From Rosellinia necatrix (Eukaryota; Ascomycota; Sordariomycetes; Xylariales; Xylariaceae), in assembly GCA_021209875.1 (NCBI GenBank), contig JAGYVD010000002.1:6510001-6574000 (forward strand): DNA of 64,000 nt, read 5' to 3'. Positions within the stretch are counted from its first letter, which is position 1, and each line of letters starts with the position of its first letter. Shown in pieces: positions 9,871 through 22,096 of this stretch. The notes beneath the pieces are model-generated. The model was not told where the DNA came from, searched no databases, and saw only the letters and a list, made by a program, of their open reading frames with translations. The position numbers were made by a program, and so were the translations under genes.

Positions 9871-12169
9871 GCTATAGCCGTCCTCTCATTCAGCCTATCA
9901 TCAAGTGCAATACTAGTGGAGTTTACGCTGGGGTAAACCTGGTCCACAAGCTACCTACCTAAGATATCATGTCTCCGTATACATCACATCGCGACCGAAT
10001 CCCCATTGTCGTTCCTCGCCAATCGGGTCTTTATAATCGGTAACGAAAGCACGTTCTCAGTGCCCACTAAATGGGTTTTATTGCCCTGGTAATATAGGCC
10101 CTAAGGCATCATGCCGAATGACTTGAGGCTTTGATGAACTTGCCACCTCGTTCTGGGGGATTATAACGAATGATATGCCGTACAGAAGCTAAGAAGTAAT
10201 CATAGCTCGTTAGTCCCGCTACCAACGTAGTGGTTGTTCAGCCGAACATCCGGCCCAGCCACGAGGGCCCGATCAACGAAGCCTAAATAACGACACGATA
10301 GAATTTCCACCAACGCACGGCCATATTAAGCGCCACCGCGGGGTTGTCTCATAATCAACAGCTCGGTCGTCAACACTCAAGATGTCTAGGCGATATTTCG
10401 GTGGTAGCGAAGTGAACGGTGGATCTACACTCCACGTCCATTATGTGGCTTTTTTTTTTTTTTAGTGTTCTTCTAATCGTCGCCCATTATTACTCTGCTC
10501 TCCGCTGGCCATATCGGCGGTTTTAGTACAATAGACGTTATCTTACGTACGCCGTTCCGTATGGTCTATTTCCCCTATGGTCCTCGCGCGTGAATATAGT
10601 AACACATCATCTTACCTAGCCCGGGATCGCCTACTCGTCGGTCCTACTTGAGCACATTAGCGGCCGACATTACTCGCTATCGACCAGCAAAAGCAAGCGA
10701 CAAACAAGCCATGTGACGAACAAACCAGATATCATCAAATACGCCCGTCGGTTGAAACGTCATACACTACTGTGAAAGAAGCCCCAGGCACCGAAGTAGA
10801 GCAGCAGCTCCCATTGGTAATAATGACCATTGTATAATGCGATATACCGACCGGCGGATACTCTCCTATCTAGCTTCCGTTGTCAATCCCATTTGTCCTC
10901 CCACACCAAATGCTCAAGCTCTGTCCATCTCAGCCCGGTCCGGGCAAGTTTGGTCGGCTTACCTAGTAGTCGCGGTCTTGCCCTCGTACGCGTTTCCGAC
11001 AATCCCGGTCCACTCCACCCCCCTTCCCCCCTTTCCACGCTTCATATTTTACGTATCGCCTACGTCGCGGCTGAAAGATGATACCGTACTGCCTGGGCTC
11101 TTGGGCTCTTGCTCTATCACCTAGATAGATACTGAAGAGTAGCTAACTAGAAAAGGGGAAGGGCTTGCTCACCGGGTTGAGTGAGGTAGGCTTCGACGTC
11201 ACACTCTGATATTACGGGCGTGTGATGCGTGGGAAAGGGCGTTGGTGATTCACCCCACGCCACGCTATAGTCACACACGTAAGCCCGCTCATCTTGTCTC
11301 GCCTTGGTCCGGACCTCCGTGGCTTGCCGCCCTATATGCCTGCCCTCTTTCCCCATCCCCGCGGGCAAGAGGCCGTCGCACGCGCGGTCTTGACGTGAAC
11401 TCACGCACCCCGCATCCAGCATGCCGACGGTAAGACGTGCATTCCTGAGTGATACAGAGAGACCCTTGTCGGCCGACCGAGTGCCGCCTCGTCCCTCCTA
11501 TGCTGATCATTTTAATCCCCTCACCACTCCCTAGCTCTAGCGAAGGTAGGTATAGCGTGTCCACATCATTGAGTAGGAATTCTCAATCAATAAAAAAAAA
11601 AAAAAAGCCGTAGCTGATGCAAAACTGTATATAGCAATGTGGTGGCGATGTCACGGGAATGGGTGAGCAGTATGTCTATAGCCTCGCCCCCATGAAAGCA
11701 GTGATATTCAGTTCTACATACTCAGTCCAGCAAGCAAAGCTTCATTAGCTTATTAGTTGTGCGAATGACTCGCTATCCGTTTAGGCAGATTGTTTTTTTC
11801 CCCCTCTATCTGGCTAGCTGTCTACCTTCCTCATTATCCAATGTCTCTTCTTCCTACAGAGCATTCCTAATTATTTTTTTATCCATTGATGCTTATGTAT
11901 CTCGTACCGTCACGACACGTCCCTTGGTCTTAATCTTATCACCAGCTTCTCCTCATATCCAACATCGGGATAAGTCAAGTGTGGGCAGCAGTGCAACCGC
12001 TGCCTCAACGCTACAGGGAAAACTCACCGTCATATTTCCCCATACATACATACCTCACCACACCTCCCTATTTACCTACCTACCTACTTGCCTGCTTAAG
12101 TTCGGTGTCTGAAGTTCCACCAATCGCCACCAAACACCGAAGTAGGCAGGCAGGTTAGGTCGCGCAACG
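9871..12169. other. Intergenic DNA between RAD1 and the small Ser-rich ORF
   Basis: Overlapping open frames at 10830-11124 and 11147-11564 look like chance frames with no conserved features. A poly-T run is present near 10450-10465 and a poly-A run near 11590-11605. I see no RNA gene or repeat with clear boundaries. Confidence 0.45.
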
Positions 12170-12568
12170 ATGCGCGGGCTCCCGACCACCACAACGCAAC
12201 AAGGCGACGGGGGTGACTCGGCCACAACGGCGAACTGGTTCGCCGCCGTGGCACAATCCTGGCTGTCGAGATTCGTGCCGCCAGGCCAGGGACGGCGACA
12301 GCACAGCGCCAGCCCCAGCGGCCAACGACGGGCGCCCCTCCCCTCCGCCCCAAATCTGCCCACCACCACCACCACCGCCTCCACGGCGGCCGCCGCCGCT
12401 GATCATAGGGAGGGCGGTCAGGTGCGCTCCTCATCGTCGTCATCGTCGTCGCCGTCATCGTCATCGTCGTCTTCGCCTAACACCCCATACGTGCCCCAGC
12501 ACGCCGCTGCGACGTTCTCCAGGACCGCTACGTCGAGGCAGATGAGGAGGGAGAACGAGACGCTGTGA
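12170..12568 (+). CDS. Candidate small Ser/Thr-rich protein of unknown function
   Basis: A 132-residue open frame, not recognised. Codon choice is strongly biased to C/G in third positions, as in the real genes nearby, and the ATG context (GCAACGATGC) is acceptable. The middle is low complexity: Thr and Ala runs near residues 64-78, then about 15 Ser/Pro residues from TCG/TCA repeats. The last 30 residues (PYVPQHAAATFSRTATSRQM) are not repetitive and look like a conserved tail. The reverse strand is also open over much of this region, which weakens the case. No intron is needed. No signal peptide or membrane helix is seen. Confidence 0.45.
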   Translation: MRGLPTTTTQQGDGGDSATTANWFAAVAQSWLSRFVPPGQGRRQHSASPSGQRRAPLPSAPNLPTTTTTASTAAAAADHREGGQVRSSSSSSSSPSSSSSSSPNTPYVPQHAAATFSRTATSRQMRRENETL

Positions 12569-12646
12569 GCGAGCGGGCGGACGCGCCGGACGCAGGGAGA
12601 GAGAGGGAGAGGGGGAGGGAGAGTGTGGCGACAACTGGCGGGTTGC

Positions 12647-12677
12647 ATCCATCCATCCATCCGTCCGTCCGTCCATC
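12647..12677. repeat. (CATC)n/(CGTC)n microsatellite
   Basis: Five CATC-type units followed by three CGTC units directly downstream of the candidate Ser-rich ORF; the change from A to G between blocks shows the repeat is diverging. Confidence 0.7.
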
Positions 12678-14226
12678 GTCGCAAGGCACTCTTTCCCCCT
12701 TCTTCCCCGCCGTTCTGCTCGTTCGCCTAGCCCCAGCTCTCCGGGTCGCAGGTTCCATTGGATACGAGACGACCGGACCCCTTTCCCCCCTGGCGTCGCA
12801 TTTTTTTTCCTTCTTTCTTCCTTTCTTTGTTTAAATACGATGAATTGGTGGGGAAGAAAAAAAAATTAGATATATATAATTTCCCGCCCCCTCGCGCCGA
12901 AATTAATCTGACGAGCACTTACCCGCGTTTTGGGTCAGTCTTTCGGGTGTTGTAAGATCGAAACCTACCCCCTTTCGGGAGTTGGAGGGAAGGGGGGTCA
13001 GAAAGGGGGCGGAACTGGGGTTTTGCATTTACCGGTTGGGGGATATTGGGAGCGAGAGAGAGTGAGGATGGCCGGCCGCGAGAACGGTTGGCCTGCGCAG
13101 CCCCCCTGCCCTGCGCGGCTCTTGATATGCCATGGCCCGTCCGTCATCGTCGCCGTCTCACTTGCGCGGTTGCTGCCACTCGTGGTAGGACAGGAGGTAA
13201 AGTAAGTGGATAGGGCAGGTAAATATTTACGTAGGTCAGCGGAAACTACCGTGGTCGCCGGGGGTTCCCTCGACCCGCGGAATTTCACCCGCCCGACGGA
13301 AAAAAAAAATTAAAAAAATAATAAATAAATAAAAGAAAAATGGCAGAGCCTCATGAGCTCCTGCTCTTATCAGGTGACGGAGATCTGATCCGATTTGTGT
13401 GTGTGCATGGGGGGAGGGAAGGGAGGGTTGCTTGCTTGCTTGCTTGCTGAATCAGCCCAACCATCGACGAGGCGAATCATCCTTCCTCCCCATCGATCAA
13501 TCATCATCGCCATCATCATCATCATCCTCGTCAGTTGGTGGCGCACCCGAGACGCCGTCGCACGCCCGCCAATCTCTCTCCATTCAGGGGTAAAAGAGAG
13601 TTCGAGAGGCGTTCGGCAGCGTTGCGTCGAGTGCGTATGTATGTGCACTATGTGCACTATGCGTGCACGCACGAAACCCCGATTTTTCCGCGCCGCAAAA
13701 CGTCTTTGGCGAAGGGGGGAAGGGGGTGGCGGCGAGGTCGGGCAGGCAGGTGGACCTACACTACTATACAAATAGATGGAAAGGATTTCAATCCCGCCGC
13801 CTCGTGGGCTCCTAGGCCGGGGCCAGCTCTTTTGCTTGCTTTCTTTCTTTCTTTCTTCTGGCGAGGCAGATCGTGGTCATCCGGGGGGGGGAAGGGATGG
13901 GCCTAGACTCGTGCGGCGACGATCGGGTTAAACTAGGTACCTAGGCAATAAACTGACGAACTGGCTGACTGACTACCCGCCTCATGCACTCTAAAACCGT
14001 TGTCGACGCCAGAGGATTCGGGTTGCTTCGACATTCGTCGTTTCTGGATTTCACTACCTACTCGGGGCTTCTCTCGACACATGACATGAAGCACTCGGCT
14101 CGTCTGGTCGCGGCGGGGGGAATAGGACTCTGGATTAGAAGAAAACCTCAATTGCTTTAGCGATGTTTTATTTTTATGAGACTCACGTCGCCGTCCACTC
14201 ATTACCGTTCATCCATCACCCATCAC

Positions 14227-14293
14227 AATACATACATAAATACATACATACATAAACACATACATACATTTATACATACATACATACATACAT
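14227..14293. repeat. (CATA)n microsatellite
   Basis: About 67 bases of CATA/TACA units with a few interruptions (AAAT, AACAC, TTTATA). Confidence 0.8.
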
Positions 14294-14567
14294 CGATCCT
14301 CAGTCGATGGCTGCCTGCAGGGAGTGTCGAGGTTATGATTCCCGAAGGACGCAACTCGTCGCGCGTCTTTCTCTCTCTCTCTCGCAGCATCGGGGTGGTG
14401 TCGCCTCGCACAGTATTTCAACCCGGCAGAAATGGCTAACTTGGTAGGAGGATGGTGTGTAAATTTCTGTTTGGAAGGTCGCCGTTGTCACGCGATGTTA
14501 CCTATTTTCCTTTGCAAATTTCTCGTTGTTTCACGTTGCGAGGTGTGCATTCGGTAAAGAGGTCCGC

Positions 14568-14606
14568 AGGAGACGTCTGTAGGAGACGTCTGTAGGAGAC
14601 GTCTGC
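14568..14606. repeat. 13-base minisatellite, three units
   Basis: Three head-to-tail copies of AGGAGACGTCTGT at 14568-14580, 14581-14593 and 14594-14606; the last ends in C instead of T. Each unit contains the palindrome AGACGTCT. Confidence 0.85.
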
Positions 14607-15994
14607 AGGCAGGAGGCGGATTTCAGCTATGGTGGCACAGTCCTATCCCAAATGGGTATGTAATGTAGTGTAATGTAATGTAATGTGGTGTTTCTGATAT
14701 CGGGTATCTGATATCTGGTAGCTGGTAGCTGATAAAATGTCGGGTATCTACCGAGTATCCTGATAACTGGCTGTAGCATCACATTCTCGTGATACACTGC
14801 AACTCAACTCTGCAAGTGCACACATGGAATGGCGCGGATCCGGATGATGCTGTGCACCACCCACTCATAAGTAGCCGTCGATCGCGTTGGGGTTCTTCAA
14901 TCTCGTCTAACAGGACCTGCTTCAAGGCTGTCCGTCCCATCGAGTGGTCCCTGGCCACTAAGGCAGGGGAACTGCAGCCACGGACGGGGAGAATGTAACT
15001 TGGGCTTGGGCAAATCTCACGATCGTTCCGTCGTCTGTTTCTCGTGGTCTGGTTCCCGCCGTTTATTTTCCCGCGTGCCGTTTTTGGCTGTTGGGAATCG
15101 GCGCCGCTGCAGAAAATAGATAGGATCGCAAACCCACGAGGAGAGGCACATGGCACATGGCTTACCGTCTCGCTTCTCTCTGTTTTCAAGATGTTTTTAG
15201 TATGTTTTTAGTCTGCTTTTAGCGCAACGGGGGTTGGAAGCGGGATCTAGTGTAGTTAGTGTGCACTACACTACACTAGGTATAATAACTACCATGTACA
15301 TATGCATCTGAGGTCCACCTTGTGCCGTTTTTAGCTTCGGCTAGACTTACAAAACCGTAACCAGCAGCCCAGCAGCCCAGGCCAGGAAACAAGAAACAAC
15401 CTGGAATACTTGCACACACCCGATACGGCATACGGAGCCCGTTGCGTTTCGATAGTCTAGACGGCCCACCGTACCGTAGGCAGGGGACTTCCAATCCCAG
15501 GCGCTTCACCAGCCTTATTTAGAAGGCCAAGACGGCCAAACTGTAGATGGTTGGCTGCAGCCTGCAAGGACCAGATTCGGTGCCCGATGCGATGCTCGCT
15601 CGCTCGCTCGCCCGCCCGCCCGCGTCAGCGCCATCAAACGGTTATGGCAACACTCCAAGTCCAAGTACGGCTCTAGTCACGCTCTCATCTGGGGAGAGCG
15701 AGTGAGAGAGGAGAGAGTCGGCCGACTCTTCTCTCGAGGAAGGCCAGCGAGTCGTGAGCGAGTCGTAAGCGAGATGGTGGATGGCTCTCGCATCCAGTCG
15801 CCACGCTACGTCGGAAGGGGGGCCAAGGGAGGCATTGGTGGAAGAGACGGCTTGGCAGCAATATCGTGGGGTCTAGTGCTGAACGATTGATCGCTGATCG
15901 CGGCATCATGTCATATTGGCCGTGGCATATAGCGGCTGTGCACAGCAGCCACAGAAACGGGCCCATGAGTACGTACGAAGTACGTGGTCCATCT

Positions 15995-16070
15995 ATCATG
16001 ATCCATCTACGCTACCATGTTCCATCTAACCATGTTCCGTCTGGCCATGTTCCTTCTAGTCGGCTACCAT
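15995..16070. repeat. 15-base degenerate repeat (CCATGTTCCATCTAA type)
   Basis: Four to five diverged copies of a CCATGTTCCRTCTRR unit, for example ACCATGTTCCATCTA and GCCATGTTCCTTCTA. Confidence 0.65.
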
Positions 16071-16330
16071 GTAAACTACTCATTCCAATGCGCTTCTTGG
16101 TAAGTGGGCAGAGACTGGGCCTTCATCCCTTTCGCACGCCTCTCTGAGAAGCCCTCCCCTTCCCACTGCCTACCCTTTAGATCAGTCTGAGTCATTAGCC
16201 AAGGCAGGGCAGCTTGCCGTTTGCCTGGTTACAAAGCCTAAAAAGAGTTGATGCTAGACTGGCATCTGCCGCAAACCACATAGTTTTCCGTTCATGTGAC
16301 GAAAGCGTCAAATGTCAGTTGGGCAGGCGG

Positions 16331-16372
16331 TACCTTAGGTAGGTAGGTAAGGTAGGTAAGGTAGGTAAGTAG
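16331..16372. repeat. TAGG/TAAGG repeat tract
   Basis: Consecutive TAGGTAGG and TAAGGTAGG units following GGTACC. It belongs to the same dispersed TAGGTA motif family seen at other intergenic sites. Confidence 0.7.
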
Positions 16373-16964
16373 ATTTAGATTACTCATGTAAGCAGTCGAT
16401 ACGGTAGTAGTACCCTGCGGTTAGGTAGATACTCGTAAATGCGCGTCTAACATAGGAAAATCAATGAACAAGGGCGGGCGGGCGTGTGTGGGCGAATTAA
16501 ACACCTGGGGTTGAGATGGCCTGGCGATCGGCAACTGTCAACGATGCCACGCTCCGTATTACTGCCACTACCCGAGTCTCTCGTGCCATATACCATATCC
16601 GGATCTCGGTACCAGCTATTATGCTTGAGTTACACTGGCTGCAGAAGCCTTTTCGTCTTTAATTTTTCTTTTATCCCGCTCATTTTTTTTTTTTTTGCGG
16701 TTTTTTTTTCTCCGACAGTTAAGATTGCTTTCAAGGTTGAGCAGACGTTGCCTTACCACGTATAACTGTGTAGCGTAGGATGGACGCCTTGCGTCACACA
16801 GTAATTCTAGCCCGGCCATGTCGCCAGCAATCCCATCCTACGACGTCAAAGGAACAGACCTGGATAGCGTCTTCCGCCATGACGTGATAGGACGATGGGT
16901 GATGCGGTCTTATCTCGGATGTGGCGGGTACCGTGGGCAGAATCGTGGAGAGGAAGAGAACAGT

Positions 16965-17028
16965 CGGATTCAACTCTCGGACTCAACTCTCGGATTCGAC
17001 TCTCGGATTCGACTCTCGGGTTCGCTCT
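16965..17028. repeat. 13-base minisatellite, four to five units
   Basis: Units of CGGATTCAACTCT (variants CGGACTCAACTCT and CGGATTCGACTCT twice) run head to tail at 16965, 16978, 16991 and 17004, with a shortened fifth unit from 17017. Confidence 0.85.
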
Positions 17029-18008
17029 CACCCTGTGACAATGGATAGTGTACAGCGCCTTGGCGACAAGAAGAAGAATCAATAATGGCTGATGACGAAG
17101 CTAATGAACATATATTTAGACGAATGGGTCTAGTTATTGCCTATCGAACACTGCTCGACTCTATTCGTCCCATTTGGGGGTTTCGGATGACTTGCCTAGC
17201 CCAGACGATGAGTTACTTTGGGTGGTGAGCTTGATGGACGTGGAGAAGAAGGCCGCAGGCTGATTGATTGATGGGTTGGTTGATCGATTGACAAGTACCT
17301 AAGGTAATACTGTACCGTAGACTGCCTTGGGCTTGGGTTGGGGGGGGGAAGAGAAGGGGGGAGGGGTTAAGGGAGGGAACCTTGAAGTGTAGGCACATTT
17401 GACAGAACTTGCACTACAAGTAGAGTACCTACACTACACTAGGTACCTGCCTACGGACTTACGATGCTGCCAGGGAGCAGGGAGGCATCCCGGGAGGGAC
17501 AAACAGGGGTCTCGGGAACTTAACCTCCACCTAGTTCAGCACCGTAGTTACGATGTGCTGCTTGATTCCATATACCCCCCATTCTATGCAGTAATCCACT
17601 ACCGGCCATCTCCATTTCTGTCGATGACCTGGCCAGGGCTATGCATCCAATCTACCCATTATTCCAATATGCCCTACCGGAGCTGATAAATGCTGTGCAT
17701 ATACGCATGCGTGTGCACTCCACTGCCATGAGGGTACAGCTCTGGCCGCTGTAATATTCTCGGATTATTACCTTATTATTTGCAAGCTTATTGTTCCTCC
17801 ACCGTCCCATATGCAACTCCTTCAGGAGTTATGCCGTGCAGCCTTGGCACCTATTCCTGTTACCTCTCTGCAACCATTCCCATGTATTGAGCACTAACCC
17901 TCCCAACTGGGCACTTCGCCGGGACGATCCCCCCTCCCCTCCCCCCTCCCCCCTCCTCAGGCTTGCCCCCTCAGGGTTGGGAACCCGCTATGAATCTGAC
18001 TTTGCTGG

Positions 18009-18048
18009 TTGACGCTAATTGACGCTGATTGACGCTGGTTGACGATGG
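18009..18048. repeat. 10-base tandem repeat, four units
   Basis: TTGACGCTAA, TTGACGCTGA, TTGACGCTGG and TTGACGATGG follow each other without gaps. Confidence 0.8.
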
Positions 18049-19102
18049 CGCGCGGGCGGAACCTGAAGGCCAGACAGAGCCCACGGGACATCCCTGGGTG
18101 GGCTGCAATACCCGTTCTCCTCCCCTGTTGGTTGGTCCTCGTTGGCCCGCTACCGACACTGCATGCACCTACCTACATACACCGCCTACACTACAGACTA
18201 CCTACATGCATACCTACTTACTCAAGTACCTACTCAAGTACACAGGTAGACAGAGTGCGTAAACCCGCATTCTGGACTTCTACTGGGTCGGATTCTCCCT
18301 CGGCTTTCTCTCCGGTATCTCTGCCGCCACCGTTTGCCACCGCCAGGACCATCGTGACTGTCACTTGGGGCTGTTGGTTGACCCTTTTTACACCCTTTTT
18401 ACATTGCGCCGTGCCGTGCTCGAGAAGGTGGCCCGTAAACGTGATACGGGCGTAACTCTTTCAGCTTCCCCTTACTGTAGCATCTATTGCCAATAAGTGA
18501 AGAGGGGTTCTGCCTGTGACTGTGTAGCTTTCTCCTCAGGTATGGCCATGTTCCCATATTTCCATATTTCCATATTCCCATATTCCCTCGCCTGTCCGAT
18601 GCACAGTACCCTGTCTTCCCCCTTACGCGTCCCGAGAGAGAGAACTGGCGGGCAGCACACACCTTTCCGACCCGACGGATCCAGACCCCAATGGTGCGGA
18701 TCTTCAACGGTGTCAGATGTCAGCTGTGGAATCGCAGAGTGATTGGCATGCTATAGTCAGACTGATTGGTTGGTTGGTAGTGGCACGTCTTCTGTGTCTG
18801 CTAAGCACACCACCGTCCGGCGGACACCACCCACCAAAGAGGACAAGCCTGACTTATCCGGCCAGGCCGTCGGGCGCCGGCACTCGAACAGAACGGCAAA
18901 CCGAACGCCCACACCAACTAAGTAACTCATGTGGCTGCCCGGTTTGCGCCATAACTAGTGTACCAGTGGAGGTATGTGCACAAGGTATGTATGTACAAGG
19001 TAGGTAGGTATGTTATGTACACTAGGTATAACTATACAACTACATATGTAATACTACTTACTACCCGCCGTTAGGTCATCGGCTCGGCCTGCCCATACGC
19101 TA

Positions 19103-19158
19103 CGTCGTCGGTGGTGTTGGTGGTGTCGGTGGTGTCGGTGGTGTTGGTGGTTTGATGT
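19103..19158. repeat. GGTGTC/GGTGTT tandem tract
   Basis: Repeated TCGGTGGTG and TTGGTGGTG units in intergenic DNA. Confidence 0.6.
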
Positions 19159-19897
19159 TGGTTTGGGCTCCCCCGACTCCTGACTTTGAAACTGCTTCCA
19201 GCACGCAAGATACGCCATACGCCGCATTCTGTTTTGTCGTTGTCCAGTACGTTTGCGCCTCCTAGCCTCGCTCGCTCGGGCTCGCGATATCGAACCGTGC
19301 AAGTATGGCGGGCCCCAGGGAAGTCATCGGACAGCTGACGTCAAGTTAATCATGCCCTCCGGATTAATAGGCATCGGTGCATTATCTACATCGTGCTCGA
19401 AATGAATACGATCTGCGCTAGGGTTTGCCCGCAAATAGAAATTCGCCAATGGAAGAACAAAAATAAATACATGTCAGGATACCCCAAAGGGAACACCCTT
19501 GTGTCGGAGGCTTGGCTGACTGCCCCGGTCTTCCCGTGCTCACTAGGGCCGCCCCTGTAGTAGAGTCTGGGCTCAGCCGAACTAGGCATCGACATCTTGC
19601 CCACTCGCTGAGAACTCCTCGGCCGCAATCCATCCATGTCACGTCACGCCCCCTTCCCTCCAGCCTCCGTGCCTTGCGGCATGGCAGGCGGAGCCATGGG
19701 ATTTAAGTATGAATGTAGACATCATGCCGCCCTGCTCCCGCCGTTGTGCTCCTGCTCCTGCTCCCGTCCGTAATCCTGGTTGGCGACCTAGTTGTGCTAG
19801 CAGCCTTGTAACACCCCAGACCAAGGCCGTTATATGAGGATGTCTCTCCCCGGGGTTTATATGTTTCATCACGACTCCCTTTGTTCGTGCCCTCACC

Positions 19898-22096
19898 ATG
19901 TTATCCAGGTCAGGGCTTAGTATACGAAAGCTCATACCCCACCGGCGGTTGAGCGATGAGGATTTGATTGGGGCCGAGTCGAGGAGAGAGGAGACTCTTC
20001 CATCCCGGACGGATCAGAATGCTGGCGGTAGATACTCTCGCAGGAAACAAGCGCCGCCGCCCATCATAGCCACGAGCCCCCTCACCCACTCCGATATATT
20101 AAGACCGCTGCCGCCCCTTCCGAACCAGACGCCACGGTCCTCGGCCAGTTCGTCGTGTAAATGTGAACGTCATTCCGAGTGTGATTGCCCACTCCTGAGC
20201 TGGAAGAGACGGTCACCTGTTTATTCGATGCCACCAAGGGAGGACGGCGAAGACGTCTCCCTAGTATCTTGTGTCAACAGCAGTAGCCCGGACGAGGCCG
20301 CCGCCCACTATATTCCGAGGTCCCGGTTTTATTCTTTCGACGCATCACGAAGCAAGGAGGACCTAACTCGAGCTTTGTCCCCCGAAGACGAACACAAAGA
20401 AGAGATGCCCAAGAAGCGGAGATCGGAGGGAAGTCCATCCCGGCAACTCTCGGACGACGCCCAGCAATTCATGCAAGAGGCCGAGAACGCATTCAAAGCT
20501 ATCGGCAGTACCCTATCTGAGGTACATACTAATCGAGCTACCATCCCCAACATCACAAAGGCAGACCCTTCAGGCTCCTTAGACATGCCACGCGACCTAG
20601 AGCCTACGCCACCTACTCCACCACCAAAGGAATTTCCAATGCTGCTCTCAAAGAGCACTCCAGCGAAGGCGCTATCCATGCTTGGCTCCTCCGCTCCTGA
20701 TACTCCGCCCAATATCAATCCTGTACAGAAACCCAGGAGGAAGAAGTCGAAGAAATCGAAGCAAACGAGATCGATGAGGTCAACACGGAAACCTGTCATG
20801 CCGAAACAGTCGGTCAGGACAGGTCCAAGATGGACACTGTCGGAAAATGTCTCAGAATTGCTCACGGGCAGGCTGTTTCACAGGATAGAAGCGGATGAGA
20901 TGCTTACGCCCGCTCAGATTGAAGCTTTTAAGCAGAAGAGGATAACGACAGTTCAGGTCGACAAAATGGCAGAGGCTTTAGAGCATGGATTAGAAGGCAC
21001 GTCAATGGAACCGTTCGACCCCGACGACCTCCCATTACGTACCGCGTCCGCAGGCCCCAGCTCTGGCATGGAGAGACGGGTGGAAGAAGATCAATCTGCG
21101 ATCTCATTCTCTGGCGACGTTGTGCAGCGTAATTTTCTGTTTGAAAGCCAGCCTAAACTCAGCACGTCCTCCAATCCCCCAAGAAACCGACCGGCATTTC
21201 AAAAGAAGAACACATTTCCCACCATGTCAACAAGGCACACAAGATCTGCATCGCGCAGATTAATGACCGAGCTTCCCATCATACCTGAAACAAATATAAC
21301 ACCACGCACAAGCGACGACCTCTACTTCAGTAACGAATCCAATGATTCCCTTGGCAACGCTGCCTCGGAATATGTATACCTTAGATCATCACCATACTCC
21401 CTAACCACACCCGCTATTCAGCATGGGCCGATCCGTTTGCCTAAACCCGATACAACACCGAATCTAAAATTCGGACGCGATGATGGCCTAGATTGGACAG
21501 CATTCCAAATGGCTATTCTCGGCGGCTCTGGCGACTTGTACTCGGATGGGTTTGGCTTTCAGGGTAGCGAAGAAGCGGATGAAGCCGCTGGAATAGTAGA
21601 GTGGTGGAATTCATGGAATTTTGAGGGCACCGGAAAGCTCATCACGAGCGAATATGTAGCAGCCAGCCCCACGAGCACACTATCGGGAGATGAGATCCCA
21701 GACCTCTCCCACAGCGAAATCGAGAGCGATAACAACCACAGCCCGTACCGCGGAATGCAGGAAGCTCGGCGAAGGACAAGAGCCCCAGGCTTGCAGCTTG
21801 ATCTCGGCTTCGCCGAGGGAAAGAAGCACACGCCATCGCCTTACTTCTCCGGTGCGCGGGGCAATGCGGACGACATCTGGCGACGAGATAGCGAGGAGAA
21901 ACAAGTCGTCGAGAACGTCAACAGCTTGCCGCCAAGCCCGATGTTAGACCTTCGGGTCATCCGCAGTCCCAACGGGGACGATCTTGACGTCGTGCCCATG
22001 GGGTATAACCTCGGACACGACCTAGGCGACTTTCTAAAATGGGAGGCTGAGCATGCCTATGCGGGCGACTTCAGCTCGCCGACCGGACTGGTGTAG
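19898..22096 (+). CDS. Large disordered protein of unknown function
   Basis: A single-exon open frame of 732 residues starting at an ATG in good context (CTCACCATGT). I do not recognise a named domain. Much of it is low in hydrophobics and rich in Ser, Pro, Arg and Glu, so mostly disordered. Features by position: a Cys/His-rich spot CKCERHSECDC (residues about 88-98); TPPTPPPKEF (about 238-247); a basic KPRRKKSKKSKQ patch (about 280-291), probably a nuclear signal; and a short helical stretch around TPAQIEAFKQKRITTVQVDK (about 348-367). The final 230 residues carry several Trp/Tyr-rich islands (LDWTAFQMAILGG, EWWNSWNFEGTG, DDIWRR, LGDFLKWEAEHAY) that look like conserved interaction motifs. 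The length and lack of stops make it a real gene; its role is unknown. Confidence 0.85.
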   Translation: MLSRSGLSIRKLIPHRRLSDEDLIGAESRREETLPSRTDQNAGGRYSRRKQAPPPIIATSPLTHSDILRPLPPLPNQTPRSSASSSCKCERHSECDCPLLSWKRRSPVYSMPPREDGEDVSLVSCVNSSSPDEAAAHYIPRSRFYSFDASRSKEDLTRALSPEDEHKEEMPKKRRSEGSPSRQLSDDAQQFMQEAENAFKAIGSTLSEVHTNRATIPNITKADPSGSLDMPRDLEPTPPTPPPKEFPMLLSKSTPAKALSMLGSSAPDTPPNINPVQKPRRKKSKKSKQTRSMRSTRKPVMPKQSVRTGPRWTLSENVSELLTGRLFHRIEADEMLTPAQIEAFKQKRITTVQVDKMAEALEHGLEGTSMEPFDPDDLPLRTASAGPSSGMERRVEEDQSAISFSGDVVQRNFLFESQPKLSTSSNPPRNRPAFQKKNTFPTMSTRHTRSASRRLMTELPIIPETNITPRTSDDLYFSNESNDSLGNAASEYVYLRSSPYSLTTPAIQHGPIRLPKPDTTPNLKFGRDDGLDWTAFQMAILGGSGDLYSDGFGFQGSEEADEAAGIVEWWNSWNFEGTGKLITSEYVAASPTSTLSGDEIPDLSHSEIESDNNHSPYRGMQEARRRTRAPGLQLDLGFAEGKKHTPSPYFSGARGNADDIWRRDSEEKQVVENVNSLPPSPMLDLRVIRSPNGDDLDVVPMGYNLGHDLGDFLKWEAEHAYAGDFSSPTGLV

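Larger units (their letters stand above)
12569..19897. other. Long gene-free, repeat-rich region
   Basis: More than 7 kb without a frame I would call a gene. All open frames are short, overlap on several frames and translate to compositionally odd peptides. The region instead carries many simple and tandem repeats: (CATC/CGTC)n at 12647-12677, GCTT repeats near 13431-13449, CTTT repeats near 13838-13857, CATA repeats at 14227-14293, a 13-base minisatellite at 14568-14606, GTAAT repeats near 14660-14690, CGCT/CGCC repeats near 15595-15625, a 15-base repeat at 15995-16070, TAGG repeats at 16331-16372, a 13-base minisatellite at 16965-17028, a 10-base repeat at 18009-18048 and a TGG-rich tract near 19103-19158. 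Confidence 0.55.
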
